Assembly (NCBI GenBank): GCA_006937955.1
Contig: SSNP01000010.1
Coordinates: 1,059,277-1,123,276 of the forward strand
Reading direction: 5' to 3'
Length of the DNA stretch: 64,000 nucleotides
Source of the DNA: Pachypanchax playfairii
Taxonomy: Eukaryota > Chordata > Actinopteri > Cyprinodontiformes > Aplocheilidae
The translations under genes were made by a program, and so were the position numbers. Within the stretch, counting starts at the first letter, position 1; every line of letters starts with the position of its first letter. Below the pieces are notes generated by a model, which was not told the DNA's origin, did not search any database, and saw only the letters and a list, made by a program, of their open reading frames with translations. Shown one piece after another: positions 24,772 to 38,000 of the stretch.

Positions 24772-26359
24772 TGCTGTGTAATGCTGTGTCACTCTTTCAA
24801 TAAAATTAAAAATGATTTATATAATTTGAATTCTTTGTAACTACAACTTTAGTTTATGTGATTCAAACTCTTTATATCTTTGGTATCAAAGGGGCTGATC
24901 AAACCCTCCAGATCAATGCTGATATTCTACATTTTGTGATTTAATTAGCTGCTGCGAGAAGCAGCTCAGCCCCCCCCCCAACCCCCACTCTACATGCAAA
25001 ACATGACATCCATCATCTAAGAATTGAATTTTTTATGTCCCACGCAAAGAAATTTACAGGAAAACAGCATAAAACTATCAAATAATTCAGGTTGGAGGTG
25101 TCATTATATTTTATTCTCTGCATTAAAAAGAGTCTGAAATCAACGTCCATCGTGACAGCAGCATTAGACAGTTTTGTTTTTTTTAATTAAATCCCAGTGA
25201 ATACAACATATCTTTCACCTTCTCCTCTTCATCTCTAAAAACCAAAATATCATGTTATTTACACCTGTCAATGGTATTTTCTACCTGCACCAATAATTCA
25301 TGCCCCTTCTCCTTGCTGCAGGACACCTTTAGGGTCAGGTGAATTAAATGGGAAATTATAGATGTTGTGATTGTTGTCTATTAAATTCTTAATTTATAAT
25401 TTCTATTAAATTCTAGTCAGCACAATGAAATGGTGTCAGGTTAATCAGTATACTGTATATATATTATTATTATTATTTGTGGGCTTGCATTGGAGCTATT
25501 TGCTGGGGGTGGACTAGTCCACTTGTGCCAAGAACCAGCTCTGCTCCCGTAACAAACAAAAACACATTACTGATTTTATTCTAATTCGATTAATTGTTGC
25601 ACATTTATCTTCAGTCAAAAGGAAGCTAATGACTGTGTTTACTCCAAACCATGCTTCATCTTTAAGGAAGAATACATTATTTTTTTTCTCTCTGCACTAA
25701 TGTAACAATGTGCACACAAATTTACTTTCCATTTAATATACCCCCCCCCACAAAAAAAAAAAAAAATACAAGCAATATAAAATAATGAAATTCAATTCAG
25801 TTTCTCTTGTCCTGTTGCACATACTGTCATGTGACAGAAGGTCAGTCAATACATTCACCATCTCCGCGGTAGAGAACTGTGCACTGCTAACAAACGCTCT
25901 GGTTAATAAAAGGTGACATAATCCACCATCCTAACGTTACTATAACACTCCCATCATCATGAGATGGTGATGGGAGTCATAGCTCAGACAGCAAAGATCC
26001 AGGATCCTCAGGTTACACAGTGAGCTTCTGCCTCTCTGCTTTAGAAACAGACCGAAGTTCAAAATAAAACCATGTTTCTGACTTCAAGCCGCAGGGAACT
26101 AATGATGCAAATAATTATTATTTATTAAAAGCAAGGACACTGACAAGAAAAAAAAAACAATAGCACAATAGTTCTGTGCAGTTACCATGCCAACCGTTGC
26201 CCAAATTCTGTCTCCTGACATGTCATCTGAGTCTAACTGTGCTCATGTTTATGCAGCTTATCCATGTAAAGATTAAAGATTTATTATAAATAAATAATAT
26301 TGTCATCAAATGTATTGTTTTTATCTAGACCTTAAATGTAATGAATGATTTGAAGAACA

Positions 26360-27010
26360 GATTCATGGACAAGGTTTCCACAGCCCATCTAAGCCCTAAA
26401 TCATCAAGTGCAAAGCATCAGATGCAGTAACATTTAGTACGCCACTACTAGACTCCAGAGCAGATGAGACGTGTTATCTGGAGGGATGAATTGTGCTTCT
26501 TCAGGCAGCAATCTGGAGGACCAGACTGGATATGGTGGTTGACAGGAGAACGATACTGACTGCATTGTGCCAGTTTGGTGGAGGGAGGTTCATGGTGTGG
26601 GCTTGTTTCACAGAGGTTCAGCTCAGTCTCTTAATTGCAGTGTAAGGAACCTTTAATGCTTCTGCATGACAAGAAATTTTGGTCACTTTCACGCTCCAGT
26701 GTGGAACCATTTGGGGACGGTCCCTTACGGTTCCAACATGACTGCACAGAAAGCAGGTCCATAAAGACGAGGAGGAGTGAGACTGATGAAAGACTGCACA
26801 GAGTCCTGACTTCAACCCAACAGAACAACTTTGAGATGAGTTAGAGTCGAGACTGAACCAGACCTTCTCATCAAACATCCAACCTCACAAATGTGCTTCT
26901 AGAAGAAAACACAACGCTCACAGAGAAGCAGAAGCTGTTAAACCCTGTGAAATGAAACTGGAATGTTATTAAAGTTCATGTGCATTAAGGCGGGCGTCCC
27001 AGTAACAGTG
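26360..27010 (+). pseudogene. Decayed Tc1/mariner transposase
   Basis: The + strand runs in pieces through the family's catalytic core: 'tggagggatgaattgtgctt' (the WSDE block, decayed), 'tttggtggagggaggttcatggtgtgggcttgtttc' (FGGGG--VWGCF), 'ttccaacatgactgcacaga' (FQHDCA) and 'agtcctgacttcaacccaacagaacaactt' (SPDFNPTEQL). Frameshifts, an internal deletion near 26640 and loss of the 5' third make it inactive. It is a different lineage from the intact elements at 36775 and 48366. Confidence 0.75.
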
Positions 27011-27216
27011 TAAATATGATGATAACGCATTACTCCATCACCTGCCTGTTTTTATTCACTTTCTAACTCAAAGCTTCTCCAGCAGCATCCCGGATATAAA
27101 ACCTTCTCAGAAACGACTTGATAAATTACAACACAGAAATTTCTTGTTCTTTTTTAACAGAAAAGAGAAAGCGCTTGAGCCACACCACTTTTTAAAACAC
27201 ATACTGATATGAATAA

Positions 27217-27222
27217 TTTATT
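27217..27222 (-). terminator. gosr1: Candidate polyadenylation signal of gosr1
   Basis: TTTATT on the + strand reads AATAAA on the - strand, about 420 bases past the gosr1 stop. The stretch between has no coding content and would be the 3' UTR. Confidence 0.4.
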
Positions 27223-27638
27223 AATTCAGTTTTTACATCTCACAATGAGTCTCCAACCGTCTCTGTCCATTAAAGGAAAAAAAAAACTTCAAGAATAACA
27301 CAATCCATCAGTCTCAATCTTTTTCACTTTTTAAAGCATATAAGATTCTTTACTGAATATTGTTTTAAAAAAAAAAAAAAAGATCTGGTCTAATTAGTAC
27401 TTTCAGTCCTTAGTTTCATATTAGTGGGAGAACACCTGATCACCAGCCCTTAATCCATTTTACTGCTAAAATACAGGCTCAGTATAAACTTGTTTCTGTC
27501 CCAAAACTGGACCAATTAAATGTCTTTCTGCTCTGGAACCTCCAGGGTCCTCTGATCACTGAGCTCGGTCTCCAGGGACGAGGGAGGGGGCGGGGTCACG
27601 TGCTACAGAGAGCAGCTGATTTAATGCGATAGGGGTTT

Positions 27639-30600
27639 TCAGTGGAAAGCGTAGAGGAGGAGGAGGAAAGTGCAGATGCCGATCACAGTGCCGAGGATGA
27701 GGGAGTCTCTCCTCTTTCGAAGGTTGACTCGCTGGATGAGATTGTTGATGGTTGGGAAACGATCTGAGGGAGTCAGAAGTTAAGGAAGATCACAAACATG
27801 GTTAACTGGTACTTCTAAATATAACCTGAAAATAAAGATTCACTTCTCTTTAGTGAGAGCAGTGATTTCTGAAGTTCCCCATATAAAACCAGAAAGATGT
27901 GCATTATAAAAGGATACTGGCCAGTGTGTTGACCCTGCTCTGTATGGATTTCAGCATCCCCCTCTGGGAGGTCATGTTCTCCTTAGTTGCCATGGCAATG
28001 CTAAAGAAAGAGACAGAGTTAAGTGGAGAAGAGGCAATACTGCAGGAGGTGGTTCTCATGAGGAGCATAAAGTGCCTTTTACTGCAAAAGAGGCAACGTT
28101 TGATTGGAAATGTAACTCCTCTGGGGAGGATCCTCGTTCTGAGAAGGAGGGCAGTGATATCTGAAGCTCCGGAGCTCCCAGGAAACGACACGTCTGAACA
28201 TGTAAACGTAAATTCTAACAGGATTCGATCTAAATATAAAATGTAAAGACAACAAAAAGCTTAGTAAGGTAGAATTAGTGGGTTTATTAGGAACTACATA
28301 ACGAGGTATTCCATTATGTTCTCGATTTCAAACTTTCTGTTTGATTAGCTGCCAGAGACAGGTGGGTTTACTGCACACAGGGTGAAATAGTTTAGTGAAA
28401 CTGTCTCTCTTTCTCAAACTTGAGCCTCAGCAACTTTAAAAACAAGAAAGCGCAGATGGGCAGTTTGCAGGAAAAGTTTCAGGCTCCGTGTTCGTCTCAT
28501 CCGGCATCTGTTACACACAGAAATCAATACAAGACACTGAGCCCACCTTCGAGACCTTCACTGAGGCATAGGGGTCTGGGGTTGTTGATGGTTGGGGGGG
28601 TGTTCGCAAATACTGTTAATTACTTCAGGTAAAAAGTTTAAATACTTTATTCATCTAATTATTTGTTAGCAAATAGCACAGAATGATGATTCTCATGGGG
28701 TTTGAGACTGCTGAGGTCTGCAGTCCTGGCTCGGCGCCATGTTTAGTTTTGTTTTGGGGATCATGTTCTCCTCAGTCAGGAGGAAACACTTTGCTGATTC
28801 TTAGTCTTAACTAACTCACGTAAAGCAGAGCTGGAGAAGGACACTGAATGCTGGGAATTTCCTTTAATATCCTAAAAAATACTTCCTGAAGTCGATTACC
28901 ATCTTATCATTTTGCATCAAAATACTTTTCAGGGTTTATTGTTGGGTTAAAACTTAACTAGATAAATGCACCGGAGCTGTTTTAAAAGACAAAACTTGCT
29001 GCTTTGCAAATAACAATTTTTGTAAGTTTAATAAATTTAGTAAAATTTGAAGCAAATGTGTCCCACAGTGTTTACAGATTGAAATAAAGGGAGGAGGTTA
29101 AATCCACAGTAACATACTGCTGATTTGAGCTACATGTGAGACTTGTTAAGCACGAGGTGTCATTTTTTTTAGATCAAGGTATTTTTAAGTGAAAGTGTTT
29201 TTACTGATATTGACGTCCACTAGTGCAGCCATGTTTGTTTTACTCTGCCTGGACACTTGCTGCCATTGTCATACTTGAACACCCGCCCTAAAGCACAATA
29301 CCAACACATGATTGGTTGAACCACCAGTGGAGTCGAGTCAGACGGTTTAGTTGGAGCAGTACAAGATGGATTTTTGTGGATTTGGAAAACTCTAAATCTC
29401 CCGATAATCCAGCTTGCAGCGCAAGGTTAAGCCTTTACACATATTCAACTTTTTTTCTGAGAAATAAAATCTTCCCATTTATGCAGCAACTAAACCATTA
29501 AGGTCAGTTCAAATGAAGACACGTCCTTTTAAAATCTGAAGTTTTGAGGAAAACAAGGTAATACTACAGTATTAGTGTGATTGTTGATTTGTTATTTATT
29601 ATTTTTAGCATCATTGGTGAAGATATTAACCAGTCACTGGGATAATAAACCGGGAGGTTGTAAACTCTGATGCTAACGGCTGTGGCTGCGCTCTAGTGAC
29701 TTGTTATTACCTTCAACATCAACTGTGGTCAAACAATCAGAAAGTGTCTCCAGTGGAAACATGATCTTTCAAGTTTTTTTTCCCTCACTAGTGTGCACGC
29801 ACACATGAGGCTTATGCAGTTCATGTATTATCAGCACATTTATCAATGACATGGAAAGGTTAATTAAATGTCATGAATATACTAAAAGAAAAAGGAGGAA
29901 GAACAATAACTGTGAATTTAAAGACTCCAGATTATTTTGTACAATTTTTGAGTTTTAACAATCAACACAGACCATAAACATAAAATCTCAGCAATATAAA
30001 GTTATTCTCATGTTTGAGTTTGAATTTTTTATCATTTAGTTGTATTTCTACTTCACAGTAAAGGGAGATGGAGGTCGTACCTTATTGTGTCATCCATGAG
30101 TCGGTCCGAGCTACAGATCAGAGGTAAAGAGAGGATGCTGATTAGATATCAATATGTACAACAAGAATTTAAAGAAAAATGCACAAATTGTGTAAACAAA
30201 TGTCACAAACACGTGTGGATTCTTATTTCTCAACATGTTGAAGCTGCTTGTTTCTCAAAGACATGATGCTGCACACAGAACCAGACTACGAATGTCTTGT
30301 TAAGGACTAAATTCTCTTCTTCTTTCAGCATTTCACATTTAAACAAAACAACAAATTTCATTAAAAACAAAACTATCACATCACTGGAATGATCAGTTTC
30401 TCTGTTCATTTACAGAACCAGGTCCAGTTCTTATCCCAGCTCAGGCTCACACATAAAAGATCTTACAAAGTAGTGACAGACAGTAAAGTCCAGAATTTTG
30501 TGATGATTTTTTTTTTGTGAGGTTCATAACTTCATAACTGAAGAAATTGAGGCAATCAAAGGCCAAGTATCAAATTCAAACATTTCAACCCACCTTGGTT

Positions 30601-33600
30601 ACATCAGAGGAATACTAGTTCAATTTGTAAAAATATAGTTTAGACTAGGGCTGAGCGATATACCGGTTTGTACTGAAAACCAGTGTTTATTTTGGTTATA
30701 AGATGAATTTTTCATGTACCGCTATACCGGTGAACAGAGAAGACACCCGGAACGTTGGCAGTGGGAACGTGTTTCTGCGGGGATCGATTTCACTGCTACA
30801 CGCTATGACTACAAAATAATAAATAATGTTTTGAATGAAGAATTGCTGCTGGCGGGGGGGGGAGAGGGGGGCGGGGCTGTAACAGTGACTCACAGGTTAC
30901 TAACAAAGAACAACTTTTTGCAAAAACAGGAGCCACGTCTGTAATATGGAATTTCTTCGGCTTCAAAAGGTCGGACTTCTTGCGATAGCTAGCAACTTAG
31001 CTTTAAGAGGCTGTGCAACAAAAACACGGTACTGTGCATATGACATTAAAATAGACTATTTAAAGACAATCTAATGTGGTAATTTTTTTATTTATTAAAC
31101 GATAATATGGGTAATATAAAAAATACCGTCAAATATGTAAAACCAATACAATTTAGAAAAAAACTGTGAAATGAAAACTTTGCCATACCACCCAGGTCTA
31201 GTTTAGACAGCTACATTACAGACCAAGGATTTGGGGTTTTAGCAGTTTGCAAGAGTATCCAAATTTATCCAAAGTTGTTTACATCTGATGAACGCGAGGG
31301 CTGAAAGGAGAATGTCCAGGGTCCACTTCTGGCCCCCGAGCCTAATTTTGCAAAAGACCATTATAGTTAACCCTTTAGGCACCAAAGTTGCAGAACCGTG
31401 ACAGATCTGTACCTATAAATAGCACATGTTGTTTCTACCCCTCACCAGTAGGTAGTCGTGATTAAATTAAGCCTAGAATGCAGCTAATGAGACCATCTTT
31501 TTCTAATTACAGAAGACAGAGATGTGGATTGGTTCAAGAATAAAACTTTATAATAAACTAGAAAAGCACTCTGAGACTGCAGACCTCCGCCAAGCAGCTT
31601 AGTTTCTCCATGTTGTGATCTACACCAAAAATATTGTGACTTACCGTACACCTAAAACTAATGCTGCCACATTTATTTAATCTACAGAATTGGATTCCTT
31701 GATTATGAAAACCTACAGTTAGTATTTAGAATTAGGTGATATCATGAATACTTCAATAGTTGTTCGGAAAAACTAATATTTCTGTAATAGCAGTTTTGTT
31801 CTGGATATAACTCCAAAACTACTGAAGATAGAGCAAATCTACTGACACTCCACTGACTCCACAGAGTTTCAGATACAATTTGATGATAGTACGAAAGTGC
31901 TGAAATCATCAGTATCTTGCAATGGTAAGAAGAAAAAAAAAAAAGAATCCTTTCACCACAATCTAATTGATTGGTCCTTGTACCATTTCTGACCTCTCCT
32001 GAAAATCTCATCAAAATCCATCCAAAAGTTTTTGACTGATCTTTAACAGACAGACAAACAAACCCAGATGAAAACAGAACTTCTACCACCTCCTTGGTGG
32101 AGTTAAAGCAGTACTGAATAACTTCTCCGCAGCCGTGTCTCAGACAGCCGTTGCTGGAACCGGTGTTCTGCAGAAATATGCTACCTGTTGAGATGTGCTA
32201 CACACGTGCCGTTATACAGTCTTGACTTTAATAAACAGATTTATTGTTATTTGTTTCTATATTTTTCCATAAATACATTTTACCTATCAAATAAATTCTC
32301 CCAGGACAGGAACACTAAATATGACGTTATTTTTACTTTCTTTGCATCGTCAGAGCAACAGGCAAATGTTTGGACACACCCAGAGAAGAAGGACCCAACA
32401 ATGGCCGATAAGGACCCAGAGGGCTTTTATATAGAAAATATTAGAGAAGGATCATAAAAATATGCTTAAATAATTAACAGGAAACACTCGCCATAAACAA
32501 GAATACTGTATAAACTTCGAATGACATTTTATTATGAAATAAGGTGTCATTTCGTACTATGGCGGCATTTTTCTTCAGGGCAGCATAAATCACCAGAACA
32601 CCACTTCCAGCTGAGACCCAAATTACGGATGTTATTTAGTCTATTGTAAAGCCATCGGAGGGTCGAGAGTGTCTAATATGAAGCTGAACGTGTTTTTTGG
32701 TGAGTATCCACTTAGACAAGTTTCAAAATTGTAGCTTAAAGTTTTAAAAATTATTCAGTACTGCTTTAAATATTCTGGTCTGTGTCACCTGGACTTTCAG
32801 GTACATCGTTAAATGTTATGAAATGCAGTTTAATGAGATTCATACTGTGTTTTCATGGAAGTAAAATAAAAAAACAAAACAAATCCTTATTACATAACAC
32901 AGTTTTGTTCAGAGTTGTGTCAATACATTTTGACACTTTATGGATATTAATTTATACATTTAATTGGCTTTATTGTAATTTACAGATTTATTTGTTTTAG
33001 ATAAATAGAAATGCAAAAAAACATGAATTGAGTAGCATCTCTAATACTCATGGGGTTCAGAAAAATATTCTAATAAGGAAACTCTGGTGCCTAAAGGGTT
33101 AAATTGTAACTTGTTTTTTATTAATTTGATCTGATTCAGCCTGCAGTTAGATTTTAGTTTGGTACTATAATATAAAATGAATATACAGCATGTTCTAGCA
33201 GTGAGTAAAAGTGTGTTAAACCATAAGTATGAACAAAAACACGCGGGTGAAAGACTGAATCTGAAAATAAGAGCGTTTTAAAGCTGAGGTGAGTCGTGAC
33301 TCATTAAGTATTTACATGGAAATATGAAATATGGGAAAAGACTCAACGTCCACATCTACAATGGGCGAGACTGATGTTACCATCACACTTATTCGTAAGT
33401 GGAAATTCTGTGGTTTCAGCTTTTAGTGGGTTTCTTCCATTTTCCTGCATCAGTTATGTTTTGCTGCAGTCATTAAACGCCTCATTAGCTTCCAGCTGAT
33501 TGCTCTTCTCCATGTGATGAATGAACCCACTTTAACCACATGCTTTCTTTCCTCCTTCCATCCGCAAACAACTGTGCATCAAACAATCTGCTTAATGCTG

Positions 33601-34993
33601 GGTTCAAGATGGTGTTTGAACAACAAATATCTGGTAAAAGGAAAATAAATCAGATTATTTTTCTTTGACGGTTACACAGTTGGTAGCACTGTTGTCTTGC
33701 AACAACGAGGTCATGGGTTCGAAGCTCAAATGTGACTGATCTGCATGGAGTTTACATGTTCTCCATCTGCATGTGTGGGTATAGAAAATACTTGGAAAGA
33801 TGATTTTACTGATGACTACAAAAGGTCAGAGGAGAAAAAAAAACAATCTGTTGATACATGTTCATCTCTAAATAACAGAGATTTTTTTAAAAGGAAATTT
33901 GGGAGAGAAACATAATAAAATGATTATTGTAAAGAAAAACAGATCAATTCTTGTGTATGTCACTTTTTCACTTGAGCCACAAAACATGTCAGGAAAACAA
34001 TACTGCACACGTAGAATTTATCATACAGCTAAAACCATTAGCTGTTACATGAACTGACTCGCTATGCTAATTTTAAAAATTTACTTTTTAGGTTAATATA
34101 AAGTGTACATAAATCTGTATATAATGTTTATAAGAATGAAAATGAGTGTACATGTAAATATGGTTAAATTCACTATAAAAGTTTATTTAAATTTTCAGTG
34201 ATTTGCCTGAAATAATCAAAACCTTTAATGGTTTCAAAGATGTGAATGAAGCAGAGGAGAAGGATAAAATCTGCCTCGTCACTTTGTGCCTTGCTGTTAA
34301 ATTAAGAAACTGTGTAGTTACAGTCAGCAAATGCAGCTCTGATGAGGAAATAACAGCAGAAGTGATCTGCAGATCAGAGTGGATCTGTTCATCAGTCATG
34401 AAAGGTGTCGGTCTTGGAATGATTGACAACTACGGGGTTTACACAAACACCTGATGGAGATAAGCAACAACTCCCCACGACCTCAAACTGGATCAGGATG
34501 AAAATGGAGTGCTGGCTGGTCTGGAAGTTCCCTGACTGGCTCATTTAGAAACAAACATTTTAATTGATTTCTGAATATTTGGCAAATCAATAAAATGTAA
34601 GAATTTGAGTTTTAAACAACAGACGTTTAGCTAAGCGGCTGTTACGTGCCGCTAGCTTGAACACTAGGTGGGGCCATCTTCAAATCACCGGTGTTTTTCC
34701 AGACAGGTGCATTTTTCAGCACATCAGCAAAAATAAACTTGATGAAATCCCATATTTCTGACACTGTATTTTTATTTTGAAAGGATTAAGAAGTGGATCA
34801 TACAACCAAGTGTGTACAACACTTAGACTGCCAGAATATGAACAAAATTGTTTAAACTGATCAACCAGGAATAAAACAAAAAAGCTGAATTAGAAAACTC
34901 ACATTGAATTTAAAGCTGCTATCAAGCACTCAAACATTTTTGGGAACATGAAGTACTGGAGGTTAGATGGGGGACTCTTCTCAGTAATCAATT

Positions 34994-35046
<53 letters not shown>

Positions 35047-38000
35047 CAATAAAGATGGCTGCCTGCATCCTATACAAATCCAACCAGTTTGTCTCACTTC
35101 ACACTGACACCAGTGCAAAAAGAACACCTCACAGGAAATCCTTATCAGAGTGACCGTGACTATTAGAGCTGTTCCAACATAAGCCTTTAATGAGCCGGCT
35201 CCTCCCTCCTTCTAGTTTATTCATGAAGACTGACCCTCACAGATATGAGAGAAAAAAACATGTTAAAATTAAAACATGTGAGAAAGTTCAGCCCAGTTTA
35301 TGGCGACTTTTAATGAGACCAAGTTACAATTTAAAACTATCTTTTATTAAAGAGGCCATTTCATACAAATTTCAGGACTTTGTGGTTATTTCTTAAGTAT
35401 TAACCAGTAATATGAAACATTTTATATCTAAAAAAGGTTAGGAAACACTGATTAACAGATCTTTCAATCTGTCTGTATTACAATTCAGGTGGTTCCGGCT
35501 CCTTCCATCAGGCTGCTTCGCCAGCAGCTCGTTTATATTCATTATTCGAATTTGCTGGACTCTGATTGGCTAACAAACTAGCCTATGAGAGCAAGGTATA
35601 CTGTTTCCTGCCCCGCTGCACATGGTAACGTCAGAAGTCGTGTCTTCCGGTTTGTTACGTCTTATGCTACAGCTTTTAGCCAGCAGCATGCTAGATGTGG
35701 TTTCAACTGCAGGAGCTGCCGAATACTAATGAACAAAGGAGTTGTGACGAAACAAGTACAGGCCGTTTGGACTCAGGGTGTTAACACCACCTGCGTAGTT
35801 TGAGAGATTAAAACTGAAAGAGAAGTTGTTGACCTATTTTCACACCCACGATGAAGGTAAGAACACCTGTGGAGCTAAAATATTCAACAGAAACCTCAGA
35901 AAAACCGTTTTTAATGGAAGGGCCTCTTTAAACCTTAGAGCTCTAACAAGGCTAAACTCAGCTATATCGCTTGAATACTAAATATTAAAACAAACAACAT
36001 GATCACAAAAGAACCCTTCAAGTTCTACATTAAAGAAAATTAATACATAGATGCAGGAGATTTTAATAATATATTACCAAAACATGTGTCACTTGAGTTG
36101 TAACACACAACCAACTGCTCGGTCATTAGATGGAATGAGAGTTTAAGACAAATTTATTTAAAAGAAAAAAAAGAGAATTTAATCAAAGTAACATCCAGTG
36201 AAAGTAGAGCAAAACAGAAAATGGTGGACTCAAACAGTAACAGGAAGTGCATTTATACAAAGCTGCAGTTAGAAAACACAATAAATCTGATGCACCAACC
36301 CAAGGCTATTCCAAAGCACTGATGCTGAGGGGTGCAACAGAAGAATAATAAATCATTCAGCCTATAAAGAAGCAGGTTTAGAGGTGGAGAATAGGAGGTG
36401 TCTTCGTTTATTATGGCAGGCCACAACAACTGGAATTTTACACCTTTTAGAAGCATAAAAGCAATAATTAAAAAGCTGTGATAGTAAATTAGATGTTTTA
36501 TACCACAGAAAATGAAGAGTTCTTACTTTGTTCTAGACTTTACTTTTAGTTATTTAACTGCACTTGATATATTTTCAAACACCACATTTCCTTTTAGAAG
36601 CAAAAAAAAGTGCAGTGAACTTACTTTCTCAGGTGTTCATGCTCCTTTAGAAACAACTCTGTTCTTCTGTTGTTGACCCCAGAACCACTTTTATATGTCC
36701 TGAAAGTAAAAACATCACCGTCCCATTAAATAACTTCAAGTTTTTAAATTAATGTGTCACATTATTTACAAATACAGTGGGGCAAAAAAGTATTTAGTCA
36801 GCCACCAATTGTGTAAGTTCTCCCACTTAAAAAGATCAGAGAGGCCTGTAATTTTCATCATAGGTATACCTCAACTATGAGAGACAAAATGAGGAAAAAA
36901 AATCCAGAAAATCACATTGTCTGATTTTTAAAGAATTTATTTGCAAATTATGGTGGAAAATAAGTATTTGGTCAATAACAAAAGTTAATCTCAATACTTT
37001 GTTATATAGGCTTTGTTGGCAATGACAGAGGTCAAACGTTTTCTGTAAGTCTTCACAAGGTTTTCACACACTGTTGCTGGTATTTTGGCCCATTCCTCCA
37101 TGCAGATCTCCTCTAGAGCAGTGATGTTTTGGGGCTGACGCTGGGCAACACGGACTTTCAACTCCCTCCAGAGATTTTCTATGGGGTTGAGATCTGGAGA
37201 CTGGCTAGGCCACTCCAGGACCTTGAAATGCTTCTTACGAAGCCACTCCTTCGTTGCCCGGGCGGTGTGTTTGGGATCATTGTCATGCTGAAAGACCCAG
37301 CCACGTCTCATTTTCAATGCCCTTGCTGATGGAAGGAGGTTTTCACTCAAAATCTGACGATACATGGCCCCATTCATTCTTTCCTTTACACGGATCAGTC
37401 GTCCTGGTCCCCTTGCAGAAAAACAGCCCCAAAGCATGATGTTTCCACCCCCATGCTTTACAGTAGGTATGGTGTTCTTTGGATCCAATTCAGCATTCTT
37501 TCCCCTCCAAACACGACAAGTTGAGTTTCTACCAAAAAGTTCTATTTTGGTTTCATCTGACCATATGATGTTCTCCCAATCCTCTTCTGGATCATCCAAA
37601 TGCTCTCTAGCAAACCGCAGACGGGCCTGGACGTGTCCTGGCTTCAGCAGGGGGACACGTCTGGCACTGCAGGATTTGAGTCCCTGGCGGCGTAGTGTGT
37701 TACTGATGGTAGCCTTTGTTACTTTGGTCCCAGCTCTCTGCAGGTCATTCACTAGGTCCCTCCGTGTGGTTCTGGGATTTTTGCTCACCGTTCTTGTGAT
37801 CATTTTGACCCCACGGGGTGAGATCTTGCGTGGAGCCCCAGATCGAGGGAGATTATCAGTGGTCTTGTATGTCTTCCATTTTCTAATAATTGCTCCCACA
37901 GTTGATTTCTTCACACCAAGCTGCTTACCTATTGCAGATTCAGTCTTCCCAGCCTGGTGAAGGTCTACAATTTTGTTTCTGGTGTCCTTTGACAGCTCTT

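Noticed and set aside
28565..28600. Short match to gosr1 exon 9 ('gttgttgatggttggg')
   Set aside because: Only about 15 bases match the exon, without splice sites or continued frame. It was considered as a duplicated exon and set aside as chance.
37364..37960. 198-residue + strand frame, also at 48955-49551
   Set aside because: It is the exact antisense of the Tc1 transposase frame and appears in both copies only because the element is duplicated.
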